A stretch of 64,000 nucleotides of DNA, taken from the NCBI RefSeq assembly GCF_900116495.1, contig NZ_FPAY01000001.1, forward strand, positions 1,054,001 through 1,118,000, in the 5' to 3' direction. The notes beneath the pieces were generated by a model. The model made no database searches. It was not told where the DNA came from and worked only from the letters and a program-made list of their open reading frames with translations. A program made the position numbers and the translations under genes. The first letter of the stretch is position 1. Every line of letters begins with the position of its first letter. The stretch comes from Arthrobacter sp. ov118. Its GTDB lineage: Bacteria; Actinomycetota; Actinomycetes; Actinomycetales; Micrococcaceae. Of the stretch, positions 25,442 to 34,443 are shown piece by piece.

Positions 25442-25909
25442 TCAGCACGCCCTCGGCAGGGGTGCCCGGAGCCGAGCCAGGACCGTCGCGGCGAGCATCG
25501 CCGTCGTCACTTCCACCGCAATGATGACCAGCAGCGCTCCGGCACCCGAGGACGCCGCGCCGGCCGATGCGGGAGCCGCCGCGGCAGCGGCAGGGTGGAT
25601 GTGGCCCGATGCCCCGGTCCCGGCACCAAGCAGCAGGACCGCGTGCACCCCGGTCATCGCCAGCGCCGAGGCCATGACCTGGCGCAGCGGCCGCGCCCGG
25701 GGCCGGCGCCAGATGTGCACGGCGCATGGCAGGCACACCGCCACCATGGCGAGCATGAGCACGTTCAGCCACGTCCCATGCTGGTTTCCGGCGACGAGCC
25801 AGAGGTGCGCGATACATGATGCCGCCGTCACGGCGGCGCAGGTCCGGGGATGCAGGACGGGGCCGCGTGCGCGGCCCCGTCCCGCCATACCAACCGCCAT
25901 GACAGTCAC
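25442..25909 (-). CDS. Small membrane protein downstream of the amine oxidase
   Basis: The 155-aa product has four likely transmembrane helices (TCAAVTAASCIAHLWLVA; LNVLMLAMVAVCLPCAVHIW; MASALAMTGVHAVLLLG; ALLVIIAVEVTTAMLAATVL). His and Cys residues lie near the second and third helices, and an Ala-rich linker (GHIHPAAAAAAPASAG) separates the last two. It starts ten bases after the amine oxidase stop, at GTG 25909 or ATG 25900, so it is in the same operon. A role in copper supply to the oxidase is possible but only inferred from the operon and the His/Cys content. Shadow frames in both directions overlap it. Confidence 0.6.
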   Translation of the reverse strand: MTVMAVGMAGRGRARGPVLHPRTCAAVTAASCIAHLWLVAGNQHGTWLNVLMLAMVAVCLPCAVHIWRRPRARPLRQVMASALAMTGVHAVLLLGAGTGASGHIHPAAAAAAPASAGAASSGAGALLVIIAVEVTTAMLAATVLARLRAPLPRAC

Positions 25910-25918
25910 CGCGTCCGG

Positions 25919-27841
25919 TTAGCCGTGGCAGTGGCCGCCGGGCGCCTGCGCGGAGGCCGGCACATCCAGCACAGGGCTGCGGTCAAAGAACCCCTCCGGC
26001 CGGAGCTTGAAGCCGACCGTGTCCACCGGCATGATAGGCCAGTCCTCGGGCCGCGGGAAGTGCGTGAGGCCGAAGGTGTGCCAGAGAACGATGTCCTGGC
26101 CGTCCAGGTCCCGGTCCTGGGCCACATAAGCCGGCAACCCCGCTCCCCCGGCGTGCTGGTTGACGAAGTCTCCCGTGGGGTACCGCTCGTCTTCGGCGAA
26201 GCGGGTCACCCACAGGTCCTTGGTTGCAAACGCGGCCCGGCGGGCAATGGAGGACTCCGGGTCCGCCAGGAGTGTGGGCTGGTTGTGGGCGTGCAGCTTG
26301 TAGCCCACCGGCTCCTCCAGGCGGTTGCGGGATTCGGGGTTGGAGATGATCCAGGTCCTGCCGCTGCGGGCATCGGCTTCCCGGACCGCCTCGGATTCCC
26401 GGGACAGCACGGTGCGCTTGCGGGAGAAGGCGTTGCCGCGCTCGTTGCCGTCGCCCATCGGCTGCCGGACCACGTCTTCTTCCTCCACCCGGTTGGTGAG
26501 GCCATCTATCGCCATGTCCAGGCGGGCGCTGAACAGGTGCTGGTGGTATGGGGCGCCCAGGCCCGGAGCGAGCTGGGAGATGTTGGCGGATCCGCCCTCC
26601 GGGTAGGCGGAGGTGAAGACGACGCCGGTGGCCTTGGCTTCGAACTCGATGGTGCCGTCCAAGTAGAGGTACCAGTAGAAGCCGTAGTCGTAGTTGCCGA
26701 TGGTGGTGAAGAAGGAGATCACCAGGCGGCGGTTGCGGCGGGTGTAGTTGATCCCGGTCCAGAGGTCGCTGTGCTTGGCCAGGATCCCCCAGTCTTCCTC
26801 GTGCATGCAGATGCCGTTGCGGATTTCGCGGGGGTTGCCGAAGGCGTCGCTGATCACGGGGCTGAGGTAGGTGATTTCACCGAGGCAGTCGCAGCCGAGT
26901 TCCAGCGAGTTGGCGTACTGGCCCACGAGGTATTCGCCGGTGTCGAAGTAGTTCTGCCAGGACCGGATAGGCGACGGATCGCCGTACGGGACCACCATTT
27001 CGGCGATGGACGCCCGGTTGATGACGGGCCGCAGGCGGTCGCCGTCCTGAAAGGCCAGGTTGTGCAGCACCACGCCTTCGCGGACGTCGAAGCCGACGTC
27101 GAGGCTCCACTTTTCCCACTCAATGTGGTTCCCGCCGCTGACGGTGAAGCTGGGCCCGTCCGGCTGGGTGATGTTGATGGGCTTCTGCGTGGTCCGCAGC
27201 GGGCCGGTGAGTTCAGGATCGGTGTAATTGCCGTGCTCGGCGGGCACCGGAAAGACCGCGGTATCGAGGACCTGTGTCACTTCCTTGCTAACCACATCCA
27301 CATAGGCCACCAGTCCGTCGACGGGGTGCGCCCAGGCACTGTCCTCCGGGAAGTCCTGCACAAAGGCCAGCCCGCGGAGGATCCGGCGGCCCTTCTCCTC
27401 CGCGTATTCGAAGACGCCCGCTGACAGCGGGGCGACGCGGACCTTGCCTACGTCCAAGCCCCGGTCGGCCAGGGCCTTGAGCCACCGGTCGTCCGTGGCC
27501 AGGAGCTGTTCGACGACTTCGAACTCCTCCTCAAGGACCGGCAGCTCACCGGTGACCGCAGTGTCCAGCTCGACGGCGGAGATCACCGCGCCGCTGGAGA
27601 CCGAGACGGTCACGTCCGTGGGTCGTCCGCCGGACACATCGTGGAGGAAGACCCGGAACCTGCGGTCCTCGCTTCCCGCCGGCGCGTTCCTGGCCGGGTC
27701 CACAAGGCCTAGGTAGGCGATGCGCCTGGTCTCGCCCAGCAGGCCCGCGGTGCGCAGGATGCCTTGGACTGCCGTGATTTCCGCTTCCGTGGCCAGGCTG
27801 TACGGAGAAAACGGGGCGCGGGTGTCGGTTTGTGCGGGCAT
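25919..27841 (-). CDS. Copper amine oxidase, phenylethylamine oxidase type
   Basis: The 640-aa enzyme oxidises primary amines (phenylethylamine, tyramine and similar) to aldehyde, ammonia and hydrogen peroxide. The sequence is nearly identical along its length to the remembered Arthrobacter globiformis phenylethylamine oxidase. The topaquinone tyrosine is in TTIGNYDYG at about residue 384, the catalytic Asp in NYFDTGEY at about 300, and the copper ligands in HQHLFSARLD and LTHFPRPEDWPIMP. A CHG near the C-terminus is conserved. GAAGGCAGC precedes the ATG at 27841. It diverges from a TetR gene with a palindrome between them, so it is probably substrate-induced. Confidence 0.95.
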   Translation of the reverse strand: MPAQTDTRAPFSPYSLATEAEITAVQGILRTAGLLGETRRIAYLGLVDPARNAPAGSEDRRFRVFLHDVSGGRPTDVTVSVSSGAVISAVELDTAVTGELPVLEEEFEVVEQLLATDDRWLKALADRGLDVGKVRVAPLSAGVFEYAEEKGRRILRGLAFVQDFPEDSAWAHPVDGLVAYVDVVSKEVTQVLDTAVFPVPAEHGNYTDPELTGPLRTTQKPINITQPDGPSFTVSGGNHIEWEKWSLDVGFDVREGVVLHNLAFQDGDRLRPVINRASIAEMVVPYGDPSPIRSWQNYFDTGEYLVGQYANSLELGCDCLGEITYLSPVISDAFGNPREIRNGICMHEEDWGILAKHSDLWTGINYTRRNRRLVISFFTTIGNYDYGFYWYLYLDGTIEFEAKATGVVFTSAYPEGGSANISQLAPGLGAPYHQHLFSARLDMAIDGLTNRVEEEDVVRQPMGDGNERGNAFSRKRTVLSRESEAVREADARSGRTWIISNPESRNRLEEPVGYKLHAHNQPTLLADPESSIARRAAFATKDLWVTRFAEDERYPTGDFVNQHAGGAGLPAYVAQDRDLDGQDIVLWHTFGLTHFPRPEDWPIMPVDTVGFKLRPEGFFDRSPVLDVPASAQAPGGHCHG

Positions 27842-27882
27842 TATTGCTGCCTTCGCTCGGGGACCCTGGCGGGCCGGGAATT

Positions 27883-27906
27883 TATTTTCTATAGTTGTAG
27901 AGAATA
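27883..27906. promoter_or_regulatory. Operator between amine oxidase and TetR gene
   Basis: An imperfect palindrome, TATTTTCTA (27883-27891) and TAGAGAATA (27898-27906) around a 6-base centre, matches at 8 of 9 positions. It lies in an AT-rich spot shared by both divergent genes, with a TATAGA-like -10 for the oxidase within it. Confidence 0.65.
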
Positions 27907-27962
27907 CGCGTTTGTAAGATGTGTCACAAGAGCCTGAGCAAAAAATTCTGGGGGAGCTGCCT

Positions 27963-28553
27963 GTGCCAAAGATCGTCGACCACGACCAACGCCGTCTTGA
28001 GCTCGTCGACGCCACCTGGCGGATCATCGCCCGGCTCGGCATAGAAAGTGCCACCATGCGGGAAATAGCCCTTGAGGCCGGCTTCGCCAACGGTGCTCTC
28101 AAGCCGTACTTCCCGACTAAGGATGACCTGCTGACCTTTGCCTTCGGCCATGTCTTCAACCGGACCAACGAACGCATCGCGGAGGTCACCGGCGGGCTGG
28201 CCGGACTCCCGGCCCTGCGGGCCTTTTGCGTCGAGGTCCTGCCCCTTGATGAGGAGCGGATCAACGAGGCCCGGATTGTCATCCCGTTCTGGCAAAAGGC
28301 CATCAACGATCCTCACAAGGCCCGCATCCACCGCGAATCGATGCAGCAGTGGCTGGCGGCGATCCGGCGGCACCTGGCTGAGGCGAGGCACGCCGGTGCC
28401 GTGACGACCGCCGTCGACGACGCTGCGCTGGCCGGGCAGCTGCTCAACCTCCTCCTTGGCGCGCAGATCGCGGCGGCACTCGCCCCGGAGGGCCAGGTGG
28501 AGCTTGGGCTGAAGGAGCAGCTGGAAGGATTCCTGACCCTGGTGGCCGGCTAG
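27963..28553 (+). CDS. TetR family repressor of the amine oxidase
   Basis: The 196-aa protein has an N-terminal TetR helix-turn-helix (RRLELVDATWRIIARLGIESATMREIALEAGFANGALKPYFPTKDDLL) and a BetI-like C-terminal domain. The GTG at 27963 is preferred, with GGGGGAG upstream, over an earlier frame start that lacks one. It diverges from phenylethylamine oxidase across a palindrome and probably represses both genes until an amine or its aldehyde is present. Ligand not shown. Confidence 0.87.
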   Translation: MPKIVDHDQRRLELVDATWRIIARLGIESATMREIALEAGFANGALKPYFPTKDDLLTFAFGHVFNRTNERIAEVTGGLAGLPALRAFCVEVLPLDEERINEARIVIPFWQKAINDPHKARIHRESMQQWLAAIRRHLAEARHAGAVTTAVDDAALAGQLLNLLLGAQIAAALAPEGQVELGLKEQLEGFLTLVAG

Positions 28554-28610
28554 GCGAGAGCCTTGGTGGCACCCCTTCCTTACCGGGGCGCTGCATGGAA
28601 TTGTTGCAGC

Positions 28611-29066
28611 ATGCAGACGGTGTACGAGACTGCCGGCGGTGCCGACTTTTTCCTGCTGCTGGCCAACGCATGGCACGCCAGGGCAACGACGGACGCGGTG
28701 GTCAGTCATGCGTTCAGCCACGGGTTCCACCCCGAGCACCAGCGCCGGCTCGCCGCCTATTGGGCGGAGGCGCTAGGTGGGCCGCCGACCTATTCGGCCT
28801 CTTACGGCGACGAGACAACAGTGGTGCGAATGCACAGCGGCAACGGGCCGCACGAGGAAATGGACCGCCGGGCGATCGCCTGCTTCGATCAGGCACTAAC
28901 GGACGTCGGAGTCGCCGACGACAGCCGGCTCCGGAAGGTGTTGCACGACTACTTCGCCTGGACGACCACCGTCACGATGTCCCGGTACAGCCGCTCCGCG
29001 CAGGACGTTCCGGAAGGGCTGCCCCTCCAAAAGTGGTCCTGGGACGGGCCTGTCGACGGCCCCTGA
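28611..29066 (+). CDS. Truncated (group II-like) hemoglobin
   Basis: The 151-aa protein fits the 2-over-2 globin pattern YETAGGADFF...LAAYWAEALGGPPTYS, as in trHbO. His75, in the MHSGNGP segment, aligns with the heme-binding proximal histidine (MRHAPF in remembered Mycobacterium trHbO). These proteins bind O2, NO or peroxide. It follows the TetR gene in the same direction after 57 bases. Next to an amine oxidase that makes peroxide, a role in peroxide or oxygen handling is plausible. No close ribosome-binding site is seen. Confidence 0.82.
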   Translation: MQTVYETAGGADFFLLLANAWHARATTDAVVSHAFSHGFHPEHQRRLAAYWAEALGGPPTYSASYGDETTVVRMHSGNGPHEEMDRRAIACFDQALTDVGVADDSRLRKVLHDYFAWTTTVTMSRYSRSAQDVPEGLPLQKWSWDGPVDGP

Positions 29067-29189
29067 GCCTCACGTGCCCTGCGGTCCGCCGATGCCCTCC
29101 CGATGCACCTCTCGGCTGCCTCTCTCGACCGCGGCCCTGCTGACCGGTAGTGTTCCCCCATCTGTTCCGGACACTTCTTGGAGGCAACG

Positions 29190-29867
29190 GTGCTTAAAGG
29201 AATCAGCAGGATGACAGGTGCCCTGGCGGGTCTGGTGCTCTCACTCGGCATGATCGCACCGCCGATGACGGCAGTGGCCGCCCAGGGCTACGATCTCGAT
29301 ACCGCCTCGAGCCTTCAGGTGGTGGTCAACAAGCACCGGCAGCTGAGCCCGACCGGGTATGTGCCGGGGCCGCTGGTTGCGGTCCAGGGGGAACGCTTGC
29401 GGTTGCAGGCCGCGGATGCCTACAAGCAGTTTGCCAAAGCAGCCAAGGCGGCCGGCGTCAACGTCCTGCCGATCAGCGGCTACCGCTCGTTCAGCCAACA
29501 GACCAGCCTCTATGACAGTTACGTGCGCCAGTACGGGCAGGCGACGGCGGACACCCTGGCCGCCAGGCCCGGCTACAGCGAACACCAGACCGGCCTGGCG
29601 ATGGACATCGGCAATGCCAGCGGAACCTGTGCCCTGCAGGCCTGCTTCGCAAACACCCCCGCGGGGAAGTGGGCGGCAGCACACGGCTGGGAGTACGGAT
29701 TCGTCATCCGATACCCTGCCGGAGCCGAAGCCACCACCGGCTACACCTACGAGCCGTGGCATCTGCGTTATGTCGGACAAGCCATCGCCCTGGATATGCA
29801 TCGCACCGGCGTTGCCACCCTTGAGGATTACTTCGGCCTCGAAAAAGCCCCGGATTATCTCCGATGA
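29190..29867 (+). CDS. M15-family D-Ala-D-Ala carboxypeptidase (VanY-like)
   Basis: The 225-aa exported zinc peptidase trims the stem peptides of peptidoglycan. It begins with a signal sequence (residues 1-31, ending AVAA) and shows the M15 pattern: SGYRSFSQQ, the zinc motif SEHQTGLAMDIG and the final EPWHLRYVG. GGAGG lies just before the GTG at 29190. It stands alone, with no van genes around, so it is a housekeeping wall enzyme rather than glycopeptide resistance. Confidence 0.9.
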   Translation: MLKGISRMTGALAGLVLSLGMIAPPMTAVAAQGYDLDTASSLQVVVNKHRQLSPTGYVPGPLVAVQGERLRLQAADAYKQFAKAAKAAGVNVLPISGYRSFSQQTSLYDSYVRQYGQATADTLAARPGYSEHQTGLAMDIGNASGTCALQACFANTPAGKWAAAHGWEYGFVIRYPAGAEATTGYTYEPWHLRYVGQAIALDMHRTGVATLEDYFGLEKAPDYLR

Positions 29868-30020
29868 CCAGAAATCTTTTTTCGCCCATTGTCGAAAAAA
29901 GATGACATCGGCGTCCCGCGCCGCTACTCTGAAAGCACTGTGTCCCATGCCACAGTGCTTGAATTCGGACAGTGCCCGTAATAGGGCAGTCCCAGAACTA
30001 CGACGGCGTCAGGATCCTCT

Positions 30021-30992
30021 ATGACCGCAGTTGCAGCCCGCCCATCCCTCAGTCCGGCCGGACAGGAGGTCCGCACCAGCACGGCGGACTCCTTCGACCA
30101 CTGGAAGCACCTCGTGGCGGAGTCCTTCGTCCCCCTGGCCGCCTCGAGCGCCGATGTGGAGAACTTCCGTGGCCGCATGCGGGCCCGCCGGCTCGACCGC
30201 GTGGCGGTCGTCGAGGTCTCCTCAACGAGCCATGAGGTCCACCGCACGCCGGCGCTGATTGCGCAGTCCAACCAGCGCTACTTCAAGCTCAATCTCCAGC
30301 TTCAGGGCACCGGGCTCCTCATCCAGGACAACCGCGAAGCCCTCCTGCGCCCGGGTGATCTCGCCATTTACGACACCAGCCGCCCCTACACGCTCGCCTT
30401 CGAGGGCGACGCGCGGCTCATGGTGATGATGTTTCCCTGGGATGCACTGTCCCTGCCGCCGGAGTGCATCGCGCAGCTTTCGGCCATGCGGATGTCCGCC
30501 GGCGGCGGCCTCGCCGCGATCGTCGGGCCGTTCATCGCCCACCTCGCGGAGAACCTGGACGCGCTCAGCGGCCCCAGCGGATCCCGCCTCGCCACCAATG
30601 CCCTGGATCTTGTGTCCACGATGCTGCATTCGGAACTGGACATGTCTCCGGACCGGATGCGCCCGCAGGCCCTCCTGGCGGCATCCGTCCGCGAATATAT
30701 CGACGCCAACCTGGCCGATCCGCTGCTCTCGCCGGCTTCCATCGCGGCGGCCCATTTCATCTCCACGCGGCACCTGCACAACGTCTTCCATGAATCCGGC
30801 ACCACCGTCGCGAGCTGGATCCGGACCCAGCGGCTGGAAGGCGCGCGCCGCGAACTGCGCGATCCGCTGCTGGCAACCATGTCGGTGGCGGCCGTGGCCG
30901 GGCGCTGGGGCTTTGTGGACGCGGCGCACTTCAGCCGCTCCTTCCGTGATGCCTTCGGCGAATCCCCCACTGACTGGCGGCGCGGCGCCTGA
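30021..30992 (+). CDS. AraC family regulator, FeaR-like
   Basis: The 323-aa protein has an N-terminal AraC-binding-like cupin domain (LNLQLQGTGLLIQDNREALLRPGDLAIYDTSRPYTLAF) and a C-terminal pair of helix-turn-helices ending in SRSFRDAFGESPTDWR. This is the layout of FeaR, the activator of phenylethylamine/tyramine catabolism in enterobacteria. In the same 10 kb lie a phenylethylamine oxidase, an amine-type APC permease and an aldehyde dehydrogenase, so regulation of these is likely though not shown. AGGATCC precedes the ATG. Confidence 0.82.
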   Translation: MTAVAARPSLSPAGQEVRTSTADSFDHWKHLVAESFVPLAASSADVENFRGRMRARRLDRVAVVEVSSTSHEVHRTPALIAQSNQRYFKLNLQLQGTGLLIQDNREALLRPGDLAIYDTSRPYTLAFEGDARLMVMMFPWDALSLPPECIAQLSAMRMSAGGGLAAIVGPFIAHLAENLDALSGPSGSRLATNALDLVSTMLHSELDMSPDRMRPQALLAASVREYIDANLADPLLSPASIAAAHFISTRHLHNVFHESGTTVASWIRTQRLEGARRELRDPLLATMSVAAVAGRWGFVDAAHFSRSFRDAFGESPTDWRRGA

Positions 30993-31080
30993 GCGTGCTT
31001 GGCTTGATGCCGATTGCGCACCGCGTCGGCGGTGTGCGATCATTCCCGTAATCGTGATCCATCGGCAGGAGGTGAGACCC

Positions 31081-31140
31081 ATGTACGCAGTATCCGCAAT
31101 GGGTGCTCCCCCGCAGTCCGCGATCGCGCGACTGAAGTAG
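31081..31140 (+). CDS. Possible 19-aa leader peptide
   Basis: A very strong Shine-Dalgarno, AGGAGGTGA, is followed by an ATG and 19 codons (MYAVSAMGAPPQSAIARLK) before a TAG. The patatin gene begins 46 bases later. A short ORF with such a good ribosome-binding site could be a leader peptide or a small protein in its own right. No family is recognised and coding status is uncertain. Confidence 0.35.
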   Translation: MYAVSAMGAPPQSAIARLK

Positions 31141-31186
31141 TCGCAACCGGGAGCGCCCGCCAGGCAATTCGCGAAAGGCGACTCCC

Positions 31187-32179
31187 ATGAACACAACACC
31201 TTCTTCAAGCCTGCGCTTCACCTCGACGACGGCCTCCGACCGGCCGAGGCCCGACCAGGATCAGCCACAGGTCGACGCCACAAAGCAGGAACGCGCCGCG
31301 GGCGAGCGAGCGTTGGTCCTCGGTGGCGGCGGATCGACAGGCAACGCGTGGCTGATCGGCGTCATCGCCGGCCTGTTCGACGCGGGGCTGGACGTGACCA
31401 CAGCCGACCTGACCATCGGGACGTCGGCCGGCTCGACGGCCGCGGCCCAGATAGCTGGCGCGACCCCGACGGAGCTCCTTGCCGCCATCCTTGCCGCGGC
31501 GCCCCAGCAACGGACCGGTCCGGTCGGATCCGACCGGGAACGCGTTCCGATCAGGCCGGCCGCGGACCACATGGAGAGAACGGGCAAGATCATCGCCGCC
31601 GCTGAGGATGCGGCTGACATGCGCCGCCGAATGGGCGCGGCGGCACTCGACATGGATGCGGCGTCGGACGGTTCCGGGCAAACGCGGTGGCGCGCCACCG
31701 TCGCCGCGCGGCTGCCCAGCCAGCGCTGGCCGCAGCGAACGGTGCTCGTCACGGCGGTCGATGCCCATACCGGTGAACCGGTCGTGTTCGACCGCCACGG
31801 CGGAGTCGACCTGGTGGACGCCGTCGCCGCGAGTTGTGCCAGTGGCTTCGCCTACAGGATCGGGGACAACCGGTACATCGACGGCGGCTACCGACGCAAC
31901 GAGAATGCCGATCTGGCAGCCGGATACGGGCGGGTGCTGGTGCTGTCGCCATTCGGCGGCAGAACACGGACGCCGTTGGAGTGGGGCATGCAACTTGCAG
32001 CACAGGCCGACGAGCTACGTGCACGCGGCAGCAGAGTCGAAACGATCTTTCCGGATAGCGGCTCCGAGCAAATGTTCGGCGCCAATGCGATGGATCTGTC
32101 GCTGCGTCCGCCCGCCGCGCGGGCTGGCTACAACCAAGGCAGAGCCCTTGCCGGGCAGCTCACCGAATTCTGGCGCTGA
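31187..32179 (+). CDS. Patatin-like phospholipase
   Basis: The 330-aa serine hydrolase has the oxyanion-hole motif GGGGSTG, the nucleophile GTSAGS (GxSxG), and a later catalytic DGGY, the patatin Ser-Asp dyad. It may release fatty acids from phospholipids. The first 35 residues are Ser/Thr/Asp-rich and probably disordered. AAAGG precedes the ATG. It lies between the FeaR-like regulator and a convergent YCII gene. Substrate unknown. Confidence 0.88.
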   Translation: MNTTPSSSLRFTSTTASDRPRPDQDQPQVDATKQERAAGERALVLGGGGSTGNAWLIGVIAGLFDAGLDVTTADLTIGTSAGSTAAAQIAGATPTELLAAILAAAPQQRTGPVGSDRERVPIRPAADHMERTGKIIAAAEDAADMRRRMGAAALDMDAASDGSGQTRWRATVAARLPSQRWPQRTVLVTAVDAHTGEPVVFDRHGGVDLVDAVAASCASGFAYRIGDNRYIDGGYRRNENADLAAGYGRVLVLSPFGGRTRTPLEWGMQLAAQADELRARGSRVETIFPDSGSEQMFGANAMDLSLRPPAARAGYNQGRALAGQLTEFWR

Positions 32180-32225
32180 CGCTCTGGAAATCAGCCGACT
32201 CCCTGGTTGGCCGAGGTTGCCCTCG

Positions 32226-32567
32226 TCAGCTGGCCGGGTCGTACCCGAACTGCCGGACCTCTTGCGAGCAGCGGCAGGCGACGGCGATTTTCGCGGCCCA
32301 CTCGAGTGCCGCCTCCCGCGAGGGCAGCTCGAGAATGGTGTAGCCGCCGTTGGGCACCTTGTGGCCTGGGTACGTGCCCTCGGTGACGGTGCCGTCACCG
32401 GCCACGAGCACCGGGTCTACGTCCTCATCGATCCCGCCGCCGAAGACGTACACGCCCGCCGCCTTGGCCTCGTCGATAACGGCATGCGAGGCTTCGACCA
32501 CCGCCTCGAAGTCCTCCTCGGGGAACACCATGGCCTCGCTGGGAAACGAGATAAGGTACTTCGTCAT
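32226..32567 (-). CDS. YCII-related (DGPF-type) domain protein
   Basis: The 113-aa protein begins MTKYLISFPSEAMVFP and ends with GGYTILELPSREAALEWAAKIAVACRCSQEVRQFGYDPAS, as in YCII/DGPF proteins often linked to sigma factors but also free-standing. GAGGAG lies upstream of the ATG at 32567. It is convergent with the patatin gene and follows the APC permease in direction. The function of the family is not established. Confidence 0.85.
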   Translation of the reverse strand: MTKYLISFPSEAMVFPEEDFEAVVEASHAVIDEAKAAGVYVFGGGIDEDVDPVLVAGDGTVTEGTYPGHKVPNGGYTILELPSREAALEWAAKIAVACRCSQEVRQFGYDPAS

Positions 32568-32667
32568 TCGAGGACTCCTCTGCTCCGCCGGCGCCATCCG
32601 TCGGATCTTCTCTTGCGGCACCGCTCTGGTGCCCAGCCCGATTATGGCCCCGACGCCCGGCAGGTGG

Positions 32668-34152
32668 TCAAGGTAGAGCGGGAACTGCAGCGGCGGCGGC
32701 CCGACGTTCCACAGCAATCTCCACCAGCACCCCCGCCGCGAACAGGAGGGGAACGGCGACCAGCAGGGCCACGGCGGTTTCGGCGCTGCCGCCGATCAGT
32801 GCGGTGAAGTTGCTGACCACGAGGTACAGGACCCAGCCCAGGAGTACGGTGGCCAGGACCGGCGCCACCGCCGTCTGCCAGATCTGGCCTGGCACCCTGT
32901 CCCTGCGGAAAAAGGCGACGACGGCCAGCGACGAGAGCATGTACAGCACCAGGAGCGCCGCCACGGCCAGTCCGCTGAACCAGGAAAAGAGGGTCAGGAC
33001 GGGGTCCATGGACAGCAGGGCGAACGGTGCCACGAGCAGGAAGGCGATCACGGTTTGGACCCGTGCGGCGACGGCGGGGGCGCGGTGCCGGTTGGTCCGG
33101 GCCAGGGCGCCGGGCATCGAGCCGCGCAGTGCCAGCGAATGGAGGTAGCGGTTGATGCCGTTGTGGAAGGCGATAATGCCGGCCAGCAGGGACGTTACGA
33201 GCAGGATGCCGGTGACCGTGCCGGCCCAGGGCCCGAACAGCTCCACCATCGGTGTCAAAACGAAGGAGGTGGAGTCGCCGGATTCCAGGGCCGCGACCGC
33301 GGCATCCGAGACCCGCGAGGGGCCGTAGTAGCTGACCAGCATCCAGGAAATGAAGGAGAAGAACACCGCAATCACCCCGACGGAGAGATACGTGGCGCGG
33401 GCCACCGTGCGGTGGGCGTCCTTGGCCTCGGCCGAATAGATGGCCGTGGATTCGAAGCCGAACATGGAGGCTACGGCGAACATGATGGCCACACCCGGGG
33501 CGCCGGTGGCGATCGCTTGGGGCGAGAAGGATGCCGCCAGGCTGAGCCCCTCCGGCCCTCCACCGTGCAGCAGCACGGTGAACCCGAACATGAGCAGGAT
33601 CGCGACTTCGAGGCCCACGAGCAACGCCAGAACCCGAGCCCCAAGTTCGATGTTGAGCGATCCCAACACCTGGACGCCGGCCATGGTGACCGCGGCCAGC
33701 AGCCACCACGGCACCACGATCCCCGCGGAGCCGAGGACGCCGGAGAAGGCGGCGCCGTACAGCCCGTACATCGCGGCCTGGACCGTGCTGTAGGCAAGGA
33801 GCGCGAGCCATGCTGCTCCAGCTCCGGTTTTGCGTCCGAAGGCGGCGGTTACATAGGCATAGAAGGCGCCGTTGGCCTGAATCTTGCGGCTCATCGCGAC
33901 GAATCCGACGGCGAAGATCACGATGACGATGCCCACCACCAGATAGGCTCCGGGAGCGCCGGGGCCGTTGCCGAGCGCGGCGGCCAGCGGTGACGCACCG
34001 ACGATTCCGGTCAGCGGCGCCTGGGCGGACAAGACAAAGAAGAGAATGCCCATGACTCCGACGCTGCCGGCACGCAGTGCGGTGGAGTGCTCCTTGCGGG
34101 GACTGGCTTCTGCTGTCTCTGCTGTCCTGGACTCGGAATTTGAAATACTCAT
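32668..34152 (-). CDS. APC family permease, likely amine or amino acid uptake
   Basis: The 494-aa transporter has about 12 helices. Helix 1 shows VLSAQAPLTGIVGASPLAAAL and helix 2-3 shows ANGAFYAYVTAAFGRK, as in the APC branch that includes putrescine and ethanolamine-type permeases. AAGGATCC precedes the ATG at 34152. It diverges from the aldehyde dehydrogenase, and a FeaR-like regulator and amine oxidase are nearby, so uptake of a primary amine is the most coherent role. Substrate inferred from context only. Confidence 0.85.
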   Translation of the reverse strand: MSISNSESRTAETAEASPRKEHSTALRAGSVGVMGILFFVLSAQAPLTGIVGASPLAAALGNGPGAPGAYLVVGIVIVIFAVGFVAMSRKIQANGAFYAYVTAAFGRKTGAGAAWLALLAYSTVQAAMYGLYGAAFSGVLGSAGIVVPWWLLAAVTMAGVQVLGSLNIELGARVLALLVGLEVAILLMFGFTVLLHGGGPEGLSLAASFSPQAIATGAPGVAIMFAVASMFGFESTAIYSAEAKDAHRTVARATYLSVGVIAVFFSFISWMLVSYYGPSRVSDAAVAALESGDSTSFVLTPMVELFGPWAGTVTGILLVTSLLAGIIAFHNGINRYLHSLALRGSMPGALARTNRHRAPAVAARVQTVIAFLLVAPFALLSMDPVLTLFSWFSGLAVAALLVLYMLSSLAVVAFFRRDRVPGQIWQTAVAPVLATVLLGWVLYLVVSNFTALIGGSAETAVALLVAVPLLFAAGVLVEIAVERRAAAAAVPALP

Positions 34153-34443
34153 CGGATCCTTCTTAACGGTCATGAGCGGGGGGAGGTGTAACCCAGCTTG
34201 GCAGGTGACCCCCGTCACCTCCTTGTCGATCAGCGATGGGTTGTTGTTCCTCAGCGCAACGGCAACCAGGACCCTCGCAGTCGTTCGCGGCAGGTCAACT
34301 GGAGTTCGCGCAAAGACAAGACCGGGTGTCCGGCGCCGGAGGACACTCGAGATGACAGTTCGGCCGCTCTGAAACCATCCTGCGCCGTACCACCCCATTT
34401 CTCAATCAGTCCGTTCCTCAACTACTCGATGTGGAGTGCCCCC

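Noticed and set aside
25058..25819. Plus-strand frame overlapping the small membrane gene
   Set aside because: Its first half reads the SNF2 gene out of frame, and the rest is antisense to the membrane gene, which has a better hydrophobic pattern and operon position.
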